Of a stretch of DNA of 64,000 bases, positions 48,144 to 58,413 are shown piece by piece. Each line of letters starts with the position of its first letter. Within the stretch, counting starts at the first letter, position 1. Under the pieces are notes generated by a model. The model ran no database searches and was not told where the DNA came from. It saw only the letters and a program-made list of their open reading frames with translations. This DNA comes from Gammaproteobacteria bacterium (GTDB lineage Bacteria; Pseudomonadota; Gammaproteobacteria; Pseudomonadales; Pseudohongiellaceae): contig PASF01000001.1 in assembly GCA_002711845.1 (NCBI GenBank), forward strand, positions 1 to 64,000. Reading direction: 5' to 3'. A program made the translations under genes and the position numbers.

Positions 48144-51100
48144 GCAGCTGGCTGTCCAGGCCGATTGAAACACTCCTGGCCGAGCACGGCTATCCTTTCC
48201 TCGACAAAACTCAGCAGCCGGCATTCGCGCTGACAACCGATATCCTGATTGTTGGTTCCGGTTATGGTGCGGCCATGGCTGCACTGGCACTCATGGAGGC
48301 ACAGGCGGAGTTGCCAGCTAGCCAGCGGCAGCAGGTATGGGTATTCGAACGCGGCGCCGAATATTTGCCCGATGACTTTCCAAAATCCATGGCTGAAATG
48401 CCTGGCTATGTGGGTACCGACAGTGTTGCCAGTCACGCGTTGTGGGATGTGCGCGCCGGTGACGGCGTGGTCACGGTAACCGGCCGCGGCGTGGGCGGCA
48501 CATCGCTGGTCAATGCCAGTGTCGCCGCTCGCCCTGACCCGCTTGTGCTTGGCCGCTGGCCGCGCCGTGAAGACCAGCAGGACTGGGAGACACAATTGCA
48601 GCCTGCATTGAGCAAGATCGAGCTGCTGCTGGGTGTAAACCGTCATCCCCGGCCGGAACGCTTCGGGCGTTATCGCGCCATGTCGGCAACGGCTTCAACG
48701 CTGGCGGCCAGTGCGCGGGCAGCGCCGCTGACGGTCAATTTTGCCGGCCCGACACCTCATAGCACCGATCATCAACCATGCAACCTGTGCGGCAACTGTG
48801 TGATCGGGTGTCATTCCGGCGCCAAAGGATCTCTGAACATGAATGCGTGGCCACTGCTCCGGCAGTTAGGCGCAGACATCTATGCCGGGGTTACGGTCAG
48901 ATCGCTGAACAGGACCGCCGAAGGCTGGCAGGTGCTGTGCGCCCCCGCCGCGAGGCCGGATGAAGTCGTTCAGGTGCAGTGCAAGACCGTGATTCTGGGA
49001 GCGGGCACACTGGGAAGCAGCGAGATACTGATGCGCTCACAGCGCGACCACGATCTGGGTTTGTCGCCAGTGCTGGGCAGTGGGTTCTCGACCAACGGGG
49101 ACGCGCTGGTATTCAGTATCGGACAGTCAGCCTGTGTCGGTGAGGTGGCTTCACCGTCCGGACAGCAACCGCCAGAGACCGAGCCCGGTCCGACCATCAT
49201 GGGGATGGCGAAGGTGGCATTGCATGGCGATCCTGATGACACCCATTTTACGCTGGAAGACGCCGTCATTCCGTATCCGTTGCGTCAGGTCTGGCAGGAG
49301 TTGCTGGTCAGCCAGAATCTGCTGCGCCGGTTCGCCGATGGTGCCGAATCGGCCTGGCACTTGCGTCATGCCGACCATGACGTGCTGGCCATTTCCGATG
49401 CCCTGGCGGAACACAGCCAGGCACTGTTGCTGATGGGGCACGATCACAGCTGCGGCGAGCTGGCGTTTGCTGATGACCGTCTGCGGCCAGTCTGGCAACG
49501 CTCGGGGCAGCCGGATTATTTCCGGCGTCTGGATGCGACTCTGCGTAACCATGAAACAACAACGTTTGATGGCGGCCTCTTTTCACCCAACATTCTGTCT
49601 CAGCCGCTGCCGCCCGGATTTGATGGCATTGTCGAAGGGGCGGATGATATCGCCGGACAACTGTTGTCTGTGCATCCGCTGGGTGGCTGTTGCATGGCAG
49701 ACGACATCACGCAAGGTGTGGTCAATACCCAGGGTCAGGTGTTTACCAGCACCAGTGAAGCAGGCGTATACCAGAATCTGTATGTGCTCGATGGCGCCAT
49801 TATTCCCGGCGCCATTGGCACCAATCCATTTCTGACCATCGCTGCCCTGAGTTATCGGCTGGCTGCTGACATTATCGGCGGCGATGCCGCTGCGGTGATG
49901 GCCCGTCCCCTGCCGCTGTTAGAGGCACCCTTCCGCAGTATTCCGCCCGGCAGTCTGCATCCGGTCCCCGTGGCTGAAGAACAGAAGGTGTCGGCTGAGT
50001 TCAGTGAACGGCTGGTTCTGCATCTGGGTCATGACAAACGCTCATTTTTCCCCTGGAGTCGCCGCTCAGCGCCCAGTGCAGATGTGCTGGCGTTTTTTCG
50101 ACGACACCTGCCTGATGTTGAAATACCGGACTCCAGCAGGGCGCTGGTACTGGATGCCCGCTTCCGGTTTGACGGTGACAGCACCCTGGATGCCTGGTTG
50201 CAGAAGCCTCAGACCCCGCTGCGGGCGCAGGCGCTATTGTCTGCCGATCCGGACGGTGGTGTGCTCACCTCGCCGGACCGGAATCTGCTGCCGCTGATAA
50301 AGCTGGAAGGCCAGGTAACGCTGGGCGCCCTCGACGCAGGCACGGGGCTTACCGGTGTCTGGCGCACCGCCAGTGCCATCCTGCGCTATCTGCGTTACCG
50401 CACCATGGATGCACTGGTCAAAATTCCCGACAGGATGACAGCATTGGTATTGCCTGCCCGGGTGCGGCGGGTGCGTGCCGGCCGAGTGGCGGCGGCCAAC
50501 GCTGCTCCGTGGTATTCGCAGGCGAAAGTGTTCTGGCGCATTGCCCGTTTGCAGGCACAGCGGCGCTATCTGGTGTATGAATTTGCCAGTGCCGACGGCC
50601 TGCGCATCAGTGGTCGCAAAACGCTGGGTTACGGGTCGCGTCTGCAGGGTCTGCTGCGCGCCCTGATGGTGCTGCCGGTGGAGATCCGCACAGCGGCTCA
50701 GCATACACTCAAAGCCGAACTGGAACTGGATGCGGTGCGTGTGACACATGGATCCACACCACTGCAAATTACCTCATCGCCCGATTCATCAGCGACCCTG
50801 CTTGCGGCAGGTGGACTCGGCCTGTATCTGTTGCGCATGATCATGCACACACACTTCTGGTCCTTTGCCGCGCCCTCCTACCGTCATTTTGCCAGCAAGT
50901 CCGAGTTGGAGAGTGACACCCGGCAGGGACGTTTTTTTGCACCGCCGCAGACTGTCCGCTACGGCCGCGGCGGACGATGCCAGAGTCAGAGCAGGGAAGT
51001 CTTTGAATACATTGAGGGCGACAGCAAACTGAGCCGGCTGGTGCGTTATCAGCCTTCGACAGGCGAGCTGGCGACCCGCAAGTCGTTGTTGCTGGTTCAT

Positions 51101-53875
51101 GGCCTCGCGCATAGCAGCCGCGTGTTCTGGACCGATACCATCGCGTGCAATTTTGTGCAGTATTTTCTGGCAGAGAATTACGATGTCTGGATCCTGGATC
51201 ATCGCGCCAGTGCCAATTATATCCGAGAGGTGACGCCGACCCATACCTGGGACAGCATTGCGCTGGAGGATGTGCCCTGGGCAGTGCGCACGGCATTTGA
51301 CGTGGTCAATGCCGGGGTGGATGAACAACACCAGCGTGGCATCCATGTGTTCTCGCATTGCATCGGCGCCGGTGCGGTTGCCATGGCCGTGCTGGCCGGC
51401 AAGCTCAATCGACCGTCGACTGCCGGCGATGAGGATGGTGCCGACGGCGCCAGCATGCTGGCATCGCTGGTACCGCATGCGGTGACGCCCTGGCTGACCA
51501 CATCGGGTGAGAACAGGGCGCGCGCCAACCTTTGGGCGATGGTGAAAAACCTGGAGCCAATTCGCGTCATTGAGCCGCTGCCGTATCGCGAACCTGAGCT
51601 GATGGAGACACTTTACGACCGATTGGCAGCGCTGGCCATGAATGCTGATGAGCGTCGGCAATGGTCAGCCTGGCGGGGATTCCGTGACTGGCGTGGGCCG
51701 GGTTTTGCGCAATCCATCTATACCCGTTATACGATCTTCTGGGGCCGGCAGTGGCACAATGCCAATATTGCCCCAGACACCCGTTACCAGTTCGCCGGCA
51801 TGATCGGACCGGTGCCCATCGGTGTCATGCAGCAGGTCTATTTTTCCCTGACGCGGGGCTTGCTGTCCAGTCATGAAGGCGCCAATACGTATGTACGCGA
51901 GGATAATTTTACCCGGCACTGGACGTTCCCGACCTACTTTCTGCACGGTAACCGCAATACGGTATTCGACATGGAATCGTCGCGGCAATCTGCTGACCAG
52001 CTGACCCGGCTGCGGCGCAAAAACCGGACCGGTCTGTACCACACGGGTGAGTTGGCGCCGGATGATTATGCTGTCGAGAACGTCTGGATTGACGTGCTTG
52101 ATGACTACGGGCACATGGATATGATTTTCAGCAAAACGGCTGATCATGATGTATACCCCCGTCTGCATGAATTTTTCTGCGCGGCGGAAGAAGACGCGTT
52201 GCATGAGATCTATCAGCAACGATACGCAGACCCGGTGGCAAGTGCCGATTTCGTAAGCCGTTGCAGCAGTAACAGCTCGTCGCGTTTGCCAGCAACACCA
52301 TTGACCGGCCCTATCATCTCGCACCCCCGGTGGTACCGGAGCGCAGATGGAGATCAGCAACTGAGTATCCGGTTGTGGCTGGAGGCGCAGGATTTTTCTG
52401 CGGTTGCTGCCGACGGCTTGTCGCTGGTTGCTGGCGCCTCGCCAGCTGCGTCGCTGTTGCCGGTCCTGCCGTCGACAGGACCGTTGGGCGTTGACAGCGG
52501 TGCTGATACGCCACAGCACTGGCAGCAGGAATTCTGGCTGTACGATGTTGCCATTGACCCGGCAATGACGCGTGACATTCGCCTTCGCCTCCATTATGAC
52601 GAGCACGTAGTCGGTCATCGGCAAAACGTGTCGGTTGCCGATGAGCATGTGCTACTGAGTTGGCAGGACCTGCCATGGTTCCGGCGTCTGCTTCAGCGTC
52701 AGACGACCACCGCGGAAATGCCGGCGCTTACGGTGCTTGCCGGCTCTTGCCTGTACCCGGGCCTGCCGTTTGAGAGGCAACAGGCGATGAACATTTTCAC
52801 CGGTATGCTGGCGCATGTCAGTGACAGTGACGACGGCACCCGGCGTGGAGCAGATTGCATGATACTGTTGGGGGATCAGATCTATGCGGATGCCACGGCT
52901 GACCTGTTTGATCCCAAAGCGCACTACGAAAAATTCCGCAATCCGTACCGCATGGTCTTTGGCAGTCCGGCAGCCGCCGCGCTTATGTCACATCTGCCCA
53001 GCTATTTTGCCGTTGATGATCATGAATATCGCGACAACTGGCGTGGGCAGCCCGATGCGGCCGAACAGGGTTTCGACTATGCCCGGCGCATGGCCTGGTT
53101 ATTCCAGATGCATCATCAGCAACAATGGAACTATGCTGAAGCGAGACTGTGGTACGATTTCAACAGTGCCGGGTATCCGTTTTTTGTGTTTGATACACGT
53201 TTGCACCGCCATACGAGCGTCGATGGTGCCGCAGCGCTGATGAAGTCAGATCAAATGCAGGGTTTTACTCACTGGCTGCAGAACAATGACAGTCCGGCAC
53301 TGTTTCTGGCGACCGGTTCGCCGCTGGCGCCTGTCGCGCGCGCGGTATGTGAGAACCCGGCAACCGCCGTCTACCATGATAGCCTGCTGGCCTATCCTGA
53401 GTTTCTGGTGTGGCTGGTAGAGCAACTGCATGAGCACGCGTCAGCCAAGCGCATTATCTGGCTGTGCGGTGATCCGCACTTTTCCTGCTTCGCCCAGCTC
53501 AGACTTGTTGTGCCCGGGAACGCTGACGAGATCGGCGCTGAGGCAAGTGTACAACTGACCCAGGTTTGCGCGTCTGGTTTGTATGCGCCGATGGCCTTTA
53601 TCAATGCCAATGCCAATGCCCATGACTGGCATAACGAGATAGACCTGACGCTTGACCTGGAGGTCGACGGGCCTGGGCGGGAAGACAATGGCGGTTCGCA
53701 ACTGCATATCAGCGGACGGCAGGTGTTGTTGAGTAACGCCAAACAACACTTCGTCAGACTGGAACTGCAGCCAGCATCGGATTACCGTCTGCACATGCAG
53801 GCTTGCGATGCGGCTGGCAGCCCAGTCGGTCCGGCCTGGTATGCCAACAGCGATGGCAGCGAGGAGAAGGCATGA
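48140..53875 (+). CDS. GMC oxidoreductase / alpha-beta hydrolase / PhoD-like phosphatase fusion
   Basis: 1911 residues. Part 1 (about 30-590) is a GMC/cholesterol-oxidase-like flavoenzyme: FAD loop ILIVGSGYGAAMA, the Cys cluster C214, C217, C220, C224 (CNLCGNCVIGC) and the active-site H512 in VHPLGGCCMADD. Part 2 (about 600-940) is unassigned and beta-rich. Part 3 (about 950-1370) is an alpha/beta hydrolase: LLLVHGLAHSSRVF, nucleophile elbow S1072-H-C1074-I-G1076 and a C-terminal GHMD. Part 4 (about 1520-1900) is PhoD-like: GSCLY, G1578-D-Q-I-Y-A-D, DDHEYRDN and GDPHFS. There is no signal peptide. It overlaps its neighbours by 4 nt on both sides. Likely a lipid- or sterol-type enzyme, by analogy with GMC-lipase fusions. 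Confidence 0.86.
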   Translation: MSSWLSRPIETLLAEHGYPFLDKTQQPAFALTTDILIVGSGYGAAMAALALMEAQAELPASQRQQVWVFERGAEYLPDDFPKSMAEMPGYVGTDSVASHALWDVRAGDGVVTVTGRGVGGTSLVNASVAARPDPLVLGRWPRREDQQDWETQLQPALSKIELLLGVNRHPRPERFGRYRAMSATASTLAASARAAPLTVNFAGPTPHSTDHQPCNLCGNCVIGCHSGAKGSLNMNAWPLLRQLGADIYAGVTVRSLNRTAEGWQVLCAPAARPDEVVQVQCKTVILGAGTLGSSEILMRSQRDHDLGLSPVLGSGFSTNGDALVFSIGQSACVGEVASPSGQQPPETEPGPTIMGMAKVALHGDPDDTHFTLEDAVIPYPLRQVWQELLVSQNLLRRFADGAESAWHLRHADHDVLAISDALAEHSQALLLMGHDHSCGELAFADDRLRPVWQRSGQPDYFRRLDATLRNHETTTFDGGLFSPNILSQPLPPGFDGIVEGADDIAGQLLSVHPLGGCCMADDITQGVVNTQGQVFTSTSEAGVYQNLYVLDGAIIPGAIGTNPFLTIAALSYRLAADIIGGDAAAVMARPLPLLEAPFRSIPPGSLHPVPVAEEQKVSAEFSERLVLHLGHDKRSFFPWSRRSAPSADVLAFFRRHLPDVEIPDSSRALVLDARFRFDGDSTLDAWLQKPQTPLRAQALLSADPDGGVLTSPDRNLLPLIKLEGQVTLGALDAGTGLTGVWRTASAILRYLRYRTMDALVKIPDRMTALVLPARVRRVRAGRVAAANAAPWYSQAKVFWRIARLQAQRRYLVYEFASADGLRISGRKTLGYGSRLQGLLRALMVLPVEIRTAAQHTLKAELELDAVRVTHGSTPLQITSSPDSSATLLAAGGLGLYLLRMIMHTHFWSFAAPSYRHFASKSELESDTRQGRFFAPPQTVRYGRGGRCQSQSREVFEYIEGDSKLSRLVRYQPSTGELATRKSLLLVHGLAHSSRVFWTDTIACNFVQYFLAENYDVWILDHRASANYIREVTPTHTWDSIALEDVPWAVRTAFDVVNAGVDEQHQRGIHVFSHCIGAGAVAMAVLAGKLNRPSTAGDEDGADGASMLASLVPHAVTPWLTTSGENRARANLWAMVKNLEPIRVIEPLPYREPELMETLYDRLAALAMNADERRQWSAWRGFRDWRGPGFAQSIYTRYTIFWGRQWHNANIAPDTRYQFAGMIGPVPIGVMQQVYFSLTRGLLSSHEGANTYVREDNFTRHWTFPTYFLHGNRNTVFDMESSRQSADQLTRLRRKNRTGLYHTGELAPDDYAVENVWIDVLDDYGHMDMIFSKTADHDVYPRLHEFFCAAEEDALHEIYQQRYADPVASADFVSRCSSNSSSRLPATPLTGPIISHPRWYRSADGDQQLSIRLWLEAQDFSAVAADGLSLVAGASPAASLLPVLPSTGPLGVDSGADTPQHWQQEFWLYDVAIDPAMTRDIRLRLHYDEHVVGHRQNVSVADEHVLLSWQDLPWFRRLLQRQTTTAEMPALTVLAGSCLYPGLPFERQQAMNIFTGMLAHVSDSDDGTRRGADCMILLGDQIYADATADLFDPKAHYEKFRNPYRMVFGSPAAAALMSHLPSYFAVDDHEYRDNWRGQPDAAEQGFDYARRMAWLFQMHHQQQWNYAEARLWYDFNSAGYPFFVFDTRLHRHTSVDGAAALMKSDQMQGFTHWLQNNDSPALFLATGSPLAPVARAVCENPATAVYHDSLLAYPEFLVWLVEQLHEHASAKRIIWLCGDPHFSCFAQLRLVVPGNADEIGAEASVQLTQVCASGLYAPMAFINANANAHDWHNEIDLTLDLEVDGPGREDNGGSQLHISGRQVLLSNAKQHFVRLELQPASDYRLHMQACDAAGSPVGPAWYANSDGSEEKA

Positions 53876-55695
53876 GTGTACTGGATCGCATTACCGGTTT
53901 TTCGCGCTACGAACAGGCACTGGACCCTCAGTTATTGAGCCTGACGCTGGAGTCGCAACGCGTGCGTGTGTTCCAGTCGCACAAGGCGCTGTGGCTGGTG
54001 ATCGGCAGTGGTCTGGTGTATATCTACGGTCTGTGGAATGAAGTGCCGCCTATCAATCTGCTGGTCTGGATGTTCCTGATCATGGGGCTGGCGCTGTGTC
54101 GGGTACTGGTATGTCGGTATGTCGAAAGGCGTCTGGATTTTAAGTCGGTTTCGGTGCTTTACCGAAATGAGATTCTGCTGTACGTCAGTTCCATTCTGAG
54201 CACCATTGCCGTCGGCTCGGGATACTGGTGGGTATGCCTGCAGGGCTCCGACCGGGCGGTGTTTGCCGTCACACTGCTCAGTCTGATCTACGCCATCGGC
54301 ACAACCATCAACTCATCCATTCACTATCGCGGGTTTCCGCTGCTGCTGCTCACAAACCTGGGGCAGGGTATCGTTTTCCTGTCGGTATTCCGCAGTCCGG
54401 CTGACATCGAAATCAGTGTGGCCATGCTGGCGATCATGATTCTGTTGATGCAGTTCGGTCGCCGTAACGCTGACGTGTTCGCTGAATCCATCCGTATCCG
54501 AGACGAGAACCGCGAGCAGAATGTCAAACTGGAAAAAGACAAGTTGATCATTGAAAAGGCGTTGAATGTTGCCCGCAAGGCCAACGAAGAGAAGAATCGT
54601 TTCATGGCTGCCGCCAGCCATGACCTGCGGCAGCCCTTGCATGCCATGACGCTGTTTCTTGGCAGCCTGCGGCACATGGGTGGTGATGAACGCACCCGTG
54701 AACTGATCGACAAGATTGATGAGACCAGCAGTCTGCTGCACGAGCAATTCAACAGCCTGCTGGATCTGTCCAAATTTGATGCGGGCGTTATTGCCGCCGA
54801 TCATGCCGAATTCAGACTTGATGCCTTGTTGAAGAATATCGTTGACGGGGTCATGCCGGAGGCGCAGGCCAGGAAGATCGGTCTGCACATCTTCGTGGCG
54901 CCGGTGACCGTCCGCTCCGACATGCTGCTTCTGGAGCGACTGTTCCGTAACCTGATCATCAACGCCGTGCGCTACACCGATAAAGGGTCTGTGTCGGTAC
55001 AGGCTCGACGTCAGCGCAACGGACTGAGTGTCTCAGTGATTGATACCGGTATCGGTATTGCGGCGGACGATCAGCAGCGTATCTTCCGCGACTACTACCA
55101 GATCAGCAATAAGGCGCGATCCAAGGGCAAGGGCTCAGGTCTGGGGCTGGCCATCGTCAAGCGAATTGCTGCCTTGCTGGAAATGAAGCTGACGCTGAAA
55201 TCCGAGCTGGGGGTGGGCAGTACGTTCAGTGTGCATGTGCCAGCCCGGGCCCTGATTGACCGAGCGGACGAGTCACAGTTGCCCGCGCGGGAGGATCAGC
55301 CTGAGGGCAGCCTTACCGGGGTGCGGACCCTGGTAGTGGATGACGACCCGGCCATTCTTGATGCGGTCACGGGGTTGCTGCGCACCTGGGGCTGTCAGGT
55401 GGTCAGTGCGGCGTCCCCCGAGCAACTGGAGCGACTGCTGACCACGGATCATGAGTTTGAGCTGGTATTGCTGGATGACATGCTGCATGACGAGGTAACG
55501 GGCCTGGATATCGCGCGCAACCTCCTGCAGTACCTGCCCAGACAGCGAATTCTGCTGGCGACCGGAAATGTATCATCCGTGAGGTTGAACGAGATTCGCG
55601 AGGCGGGGTTTATGGTGCTGGTGAAGCCGGTGGATTACTACGTGTTGCTGGATGCTCTGCAAAATGCCATGAAGACACCTGTTGATGATGCCTAA
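53872..55695 (+). CDS. Hybrid sensor histidine kinase with C-terminal receiver
   Basis: 607 residues from the ATG at 53872 (GAGGAGAAGG upstream), overlapping the previous stop (ATGA). About six hydrophobic helices (40-195) form the sensor, with no large periplasmic domain. HisKA: H250 in AAASHDLRQPLHAM. HATPase: NLIINAVRYTD, DTGIGIA, GSGLGLAIVKR. Receiver: DDDP acidic cluster, phospho-Asp near D535 (LVLLDDMLHDE), and KP at VLVKPVDYY. It is the natural partner of the response regulator two genes upstream, so the enzyme fusion lies between the sensor and regulator genes. Confidence 0.9.
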   Translation: MSVLDRITGFSRYEQALDPQLLSLTLESQRVRVFQSHKALWLVIGSGLVYIYGLWNEVPPINLLVWMFLIMGLALCRVLVCRYVERRLDFKSVSVLYRNEILLYVSSILSTIAVGSGYWWVCLQGSDRAVFAVTLLSLIYAIGTTINSSIHYRGFPLLLLTNLGQGIVFLSVFRSPADIEISVAMLAIMILLMQFGRRNADVFAESIRIRDENREQNVKLEKDKLIIEKALNVARKANEEKNRFMAAASHDLRQPLHAMTLFLGSLRHMGGDERTRELIDKIDETSSLLHEQFNSLLDLSKFDAGVIAADHAEFRLDALLKNIVDGVMPEAQARKIGLHIFVAPVTVRSDMLLLERLFRNLIINAVRYTDKGSVSVQARRQRNGLSVSVIDTGIGIAADDQQRIFRDYYQISNKARSKGKGSGLGLAIVKRIAALLEMKLTLKSELGVGSTFSVHVPARALIDRADESQLPAREDQPEGSLTGVRTLVVDDDPAILDAVTGLLRTWGCQVVSAASPEQLERLLTTDHEFELVLLDDMLHDEVTGLDIARNLLQYLPRQRILLATGNVSSVRLNEIREAGFMVLVKPVDYYVLLDALQNAMKTPVDDA

Positions 55696-55818
55696 GCTAA
55701 CCCATCTGGCTAATAGGCGAGCGGCGCGGATTGTGGAAAACTTGTCCATGCTGGCTACAACATCGGACGTTGCAGGGGGAAGGAACCTCCCGACAGCAGG
55801 GTTGCATTGGGACTGGCT

Positions 55819-55847
55819 CTGGTCCGGGTCTTTAAAACCCGGGCCAG
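55819..55847. terminator. Hairpin between convergent kinase and argH genes
   Basis: CTGGTCCGGGT and ACCCGGGCCAG form an 11-bp stem (one G-T pair) around CTTTAAA. It lies in the 201-bp gap between the converging genes, with TTTT 6 nt beyond on the plus strand. This suggests a terminator for the upstream operon, possibly used in both directions; the U-run is short and displaced. Confidence 0.5.
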
Positions 55848-55896
55848 GGCCCATTTTCCGCTCCTGGCGTACGCCCTGCGCTCATTGGCTGACAGC

Positions 55897-57297
55897 TCAG
55901 CGTTGTTCCAGCAACTCGCGGCAGCCTGTGACAGCCAGTCGTACCTGATTCGGCGCCGTACCGCCAATGTGATCCCTTGCCTGCACAGACCCTTCCAGAC
56001 TCAACACGGCAAACACGTCGTCGGTAATGACATCGGAGAACTGCTGCAGTTCATCCAGGCGTAACTCACTCAGATCCTTTTTCTGCTTTATGCCATAGGC
56101 CACTGATTTGCCAACGATTTCGTGTGCGTCGCGGAAGGCCAGACCTTTTTTTACCAGGTAATCAGCCAGATCAGTGGCCGTGGCGTAGCCCTTTTTGGCG
56201 GCCAGGTACATATTGTCCTTTTTCGCCTGCAGGGCGGGGATCATGTCGGCGTAGGCTTTCAGGCAGTCGCGCAGAGTGTCGGTCAGGTCAAACAGCGGCT
56301 CTTTGTCTTCCTGGTTGTCCTTGTTGTAGGCCAGCGGCTGCGACTTCATCAGTGTCAGCAGGGCGACCAGATGGCCGTGCACGCGACCGGTCTTGCCGCG
56401 AACGAGCTCGGGCACGTCCGGGTTTTTTTTCTGCGGCATGATGGAAGAGCCGGTACAAAAGCGGTCCGGAAGATCGATGAAGTCAAACTGCGCCGAGGTC
56501 CACAGCACCAGTTCTTCTGAGAACCGGGACAGGTGCGTCATGATCAGGCTGCCGCAGGCTGCCAGCTCAATGGCAAAGTCGCGGTCACTGACGGAGTCCA
56601 GTGAGTTGCGACTGGGCGCATCAAAGCCCAGCTGCTGCGCGGTAAAATGCCGGTCAATGGGAAAGCTGGTGCCGGCCAGTGCTGCCGAACCCAGCGGAGA
56701 CACGTTCAGGCGCTTGCGGCAGTCCTGCAGGCGGCTGTAGTCGCGATCCAGCATTTCATACCAGGCCAGCAGGTGATGCCCCAGCGTAATGGGTTGCGCG
56801 GTCTGCAGATGCGTAAAGCCAGGCATGATGGTGTCGGCTTCACGTTCGGCGAGATCCAGCAAGGCGGTCTGCAGCCGGGTCAGCTCGCTGCTGATCACGT
56901 CAATTTCATCACGCACATAAAGACGGATATCGGTGGCGACCTGATCATTGCGTGAACGGCCGGTGTGCAGTTTTTTGCCGGTCAGCCCGATGCGGCGGGT
57001 CAGTGCCGATTCGATGTTCATGTGCACATCTTCCAGTGCCACCGACCATTCAAATGTGCCGGCTTCGATGTCTGCCCGGATGTCTGCCAGGCCCTGCTCA
57101 ATAGCCGCGAGTTCGGCGGCGGTCAGGATGCCGGCGGCCTCAAGCATGCGGGCATGAGCGATGGAACCGGCGATATCCTGACGATACATGCGCTGGTCAA
57201 AATTGACCGAGGCGGTGAATCGTTGCACAAAGGCATCAGTGGCTTCGGTGAAGCGCCCACCCCATTGGGTGTTTGCCTGCTTGTTGTGTTCGCTCAT
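55897..57297 (-). CDS. argH: Argininosuccinate lyase
   Basis: 466 residues from the ATG at 57297 ([16 protein letters not shown]); the ATG at 57312 lacks a ribosome site. The fumarase/aspartase-superfamily signature [12 protein letters not shown] is present, along with [12 protein letters not shown] and [10 protein letters not shown]. It makes arginine and fumarate from argininosuccinate. It is divergent from hemC, the standard pseudomonad arrangement. Confidence 0.97.
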   Translation of the reverse strand: MSEHNKQANTQWGGRFTEATDAFVQRFTASVNFDQRMYRQDIAGSIAHARMLEAAGILTAAELAAIEQGLADIRADIEAGTFEWSVALEDVHMNIESALTRRIGLTGKKLHTGRSRNDQVATDIRLYVRDEIDVISSELTRLQTALLDLAEREADTIMPGFTHLQTAQPITLGHHLLAWYEMLDRDYSRLQDCRKRLNVSPLGSAALAGTSFPIDRHFTAQQLGFDAPSRNSLDSVSDRDFAIELAACGSLIMTHLSRFSEELVLWTSAQFDFIDLPDRFCTGSSIMPQKKNPDVPELVRGKTGRVHGHLVALLTLMKSQPLAYNKDNQEDKEPLFDLTDTLRDCLKAYADMIPALQAKKDNMYLAAKKGYATATDLADYLVKKGLAFRDAHEIVGKSVAYGIKQKKDLSELRLDELQQFSDVITDDVFAVLSLEGSVQARDHIGGTAPNQVRLAVTGCRELLEQR

Positions 57298-57327
57298 AGT
57301 GGGTACCTGCATTGTCGATTGCGGCGC

Positions 57328-57333
57328 AGTATA
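57328..57333 (-). promoter_or_regulatory. Candidate -10 for argH
   Basis: TATACT on the minus strand (AGTATA on the plus) lies 30 bases before the argH ATG. No strong -35 is visible. In the same divergent region the plus strand has TAGAAT (57377-57382) for hemC and an inverted repeat CAATTA/TAATTG (57389-57394, 57400-57405). Confidence 0.4.
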
Positions 57334-57419
57334 ACATGCAGGCGCGTGACGGGGCGCATTCCGGGCGGTTTTGGCGTAGAATGCCGGTCAATTATCATGT
57401 AATTGGCAATGGAAAAATT

Positions 57420-58358
57420 ATGGCTTTAGATTTGATCCGCATCGCAACCCGTCGCAGCCCGCTGGCGTTATGGCAGGCGGAGTTTGTGCGTGATGCCCTG
57501 ATGGCGAATAACCCCGGACTGCGCGTGGAGCTGGTGACCATCTCTACCCGCGGTGACAAGATACTGGATACACCACTGGCGAAGATAGGCGGCAAGGCGC
57601 TGTTTGTGAAAGAGCTGGAGAACGCGATGCTGGACGGTGAGGCCGATATTGCCGTGCATTCCATGAAGGATGTGCCCATGGAGTTTCCGCCCGGCCTGTT
57701 TCTGCCGGTGATCTGTGAGCGCGAGGATCCGCGCGATGCCTTTGTCTCCAATCACTATGCAAACATCAATGCGCTGCCGCAGGGGGCCCGTGTGGGTACC
57801 GCCAGCCTGAGGCGTCAGTGCCAGTTGCTCAGCATGCGGCCGGATCTGCAAATCGGCACCCTGCGGGGCAATGTGGGTACCCGGCTGGGTAAGCTGGACA
57901 GCGGCGAGTTTGATGCCATCGTGCTGGCGGCAGCGGGTCTGCTGCGCCTGGAGCTCGACGAGCGTATCGCGCAGTTTATTCCGCCGGAGACATCGTTGCC
58001 AGCGGGTGGTCAGGGCGCGGTCGGTATCGAGTGCCGGGAAGATGCAGTCGAGCTGATCACCATGTTGCAGGCCATGCACCATCAGGATACGGCTGACCGG
58101 GTCATCGCCGAACGGGCACTGAATCGGCGCCTGCAGGGTGGTTGCCAAGTGCCAATAGCCTGTTATGCTGAGTTGGACGGGGATCATCTGCACTTGCGTG
58201 GACTGGTCGGTGAAGTGGATGGAGCGCGCATCTTGCGCGCCGAGCGCAGCGGCCATCGCAAGGATGCTGAAGCCATCGGCAAGGCTGCGGCGGAGGATCT
58301 GCTGTCGCAGGGTGCCGATGAAATTCTCGCGGCACTTTATGAAGCCTCGGAAGACTGA
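57420..58358 (+). CDS. hemC: Porphobilinogen deaminase (hydroxymethylbilane synthase)
   Basis: 312 residues from the ATG at 57420 ([19 protein letters not shown]), the conserved N-terminus. The dipyrromethane cofactor is bound by C242 in [28 protein letters not shown] and [12 protein letters not shown] are the substrate-binding arginine regions. It polymerises four porphobilinogens. It begins the hemC-hemD-hemX-hemY run. Confidence 0.96.
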   Translation: MALDLIRIATRRSPLALWQAEFVRDALMANNPGLRVELVTISTRGDKILDTPLAKIGGKALFVKELENAMLDGEADIAVHSMKDVPMEFPPGLFLPVICEREDPRDAFVSNHYANINALPQGARVGTASLRRQCQLLSMRPDLQIGTLRGNVGTRLGKLDSGEFDAIVLAAAGLLRLELDERIAQFIPPETSLPAGGQGAVGIECREDAVELITMLQAMHHQDTADRVIAERALNRRLQGGCQVPIACYAELDGDHLHLRGLVGEVDGARILRAERSGHRKDAEAIGKAAAEDLLSQGADEILAALYEASED

Positions 58359-58413
58359 CACAAACGAACCCGTCGACGGCGGGCTGGCAGACCATCAGGG
58401 CAAGTGAACCAGC

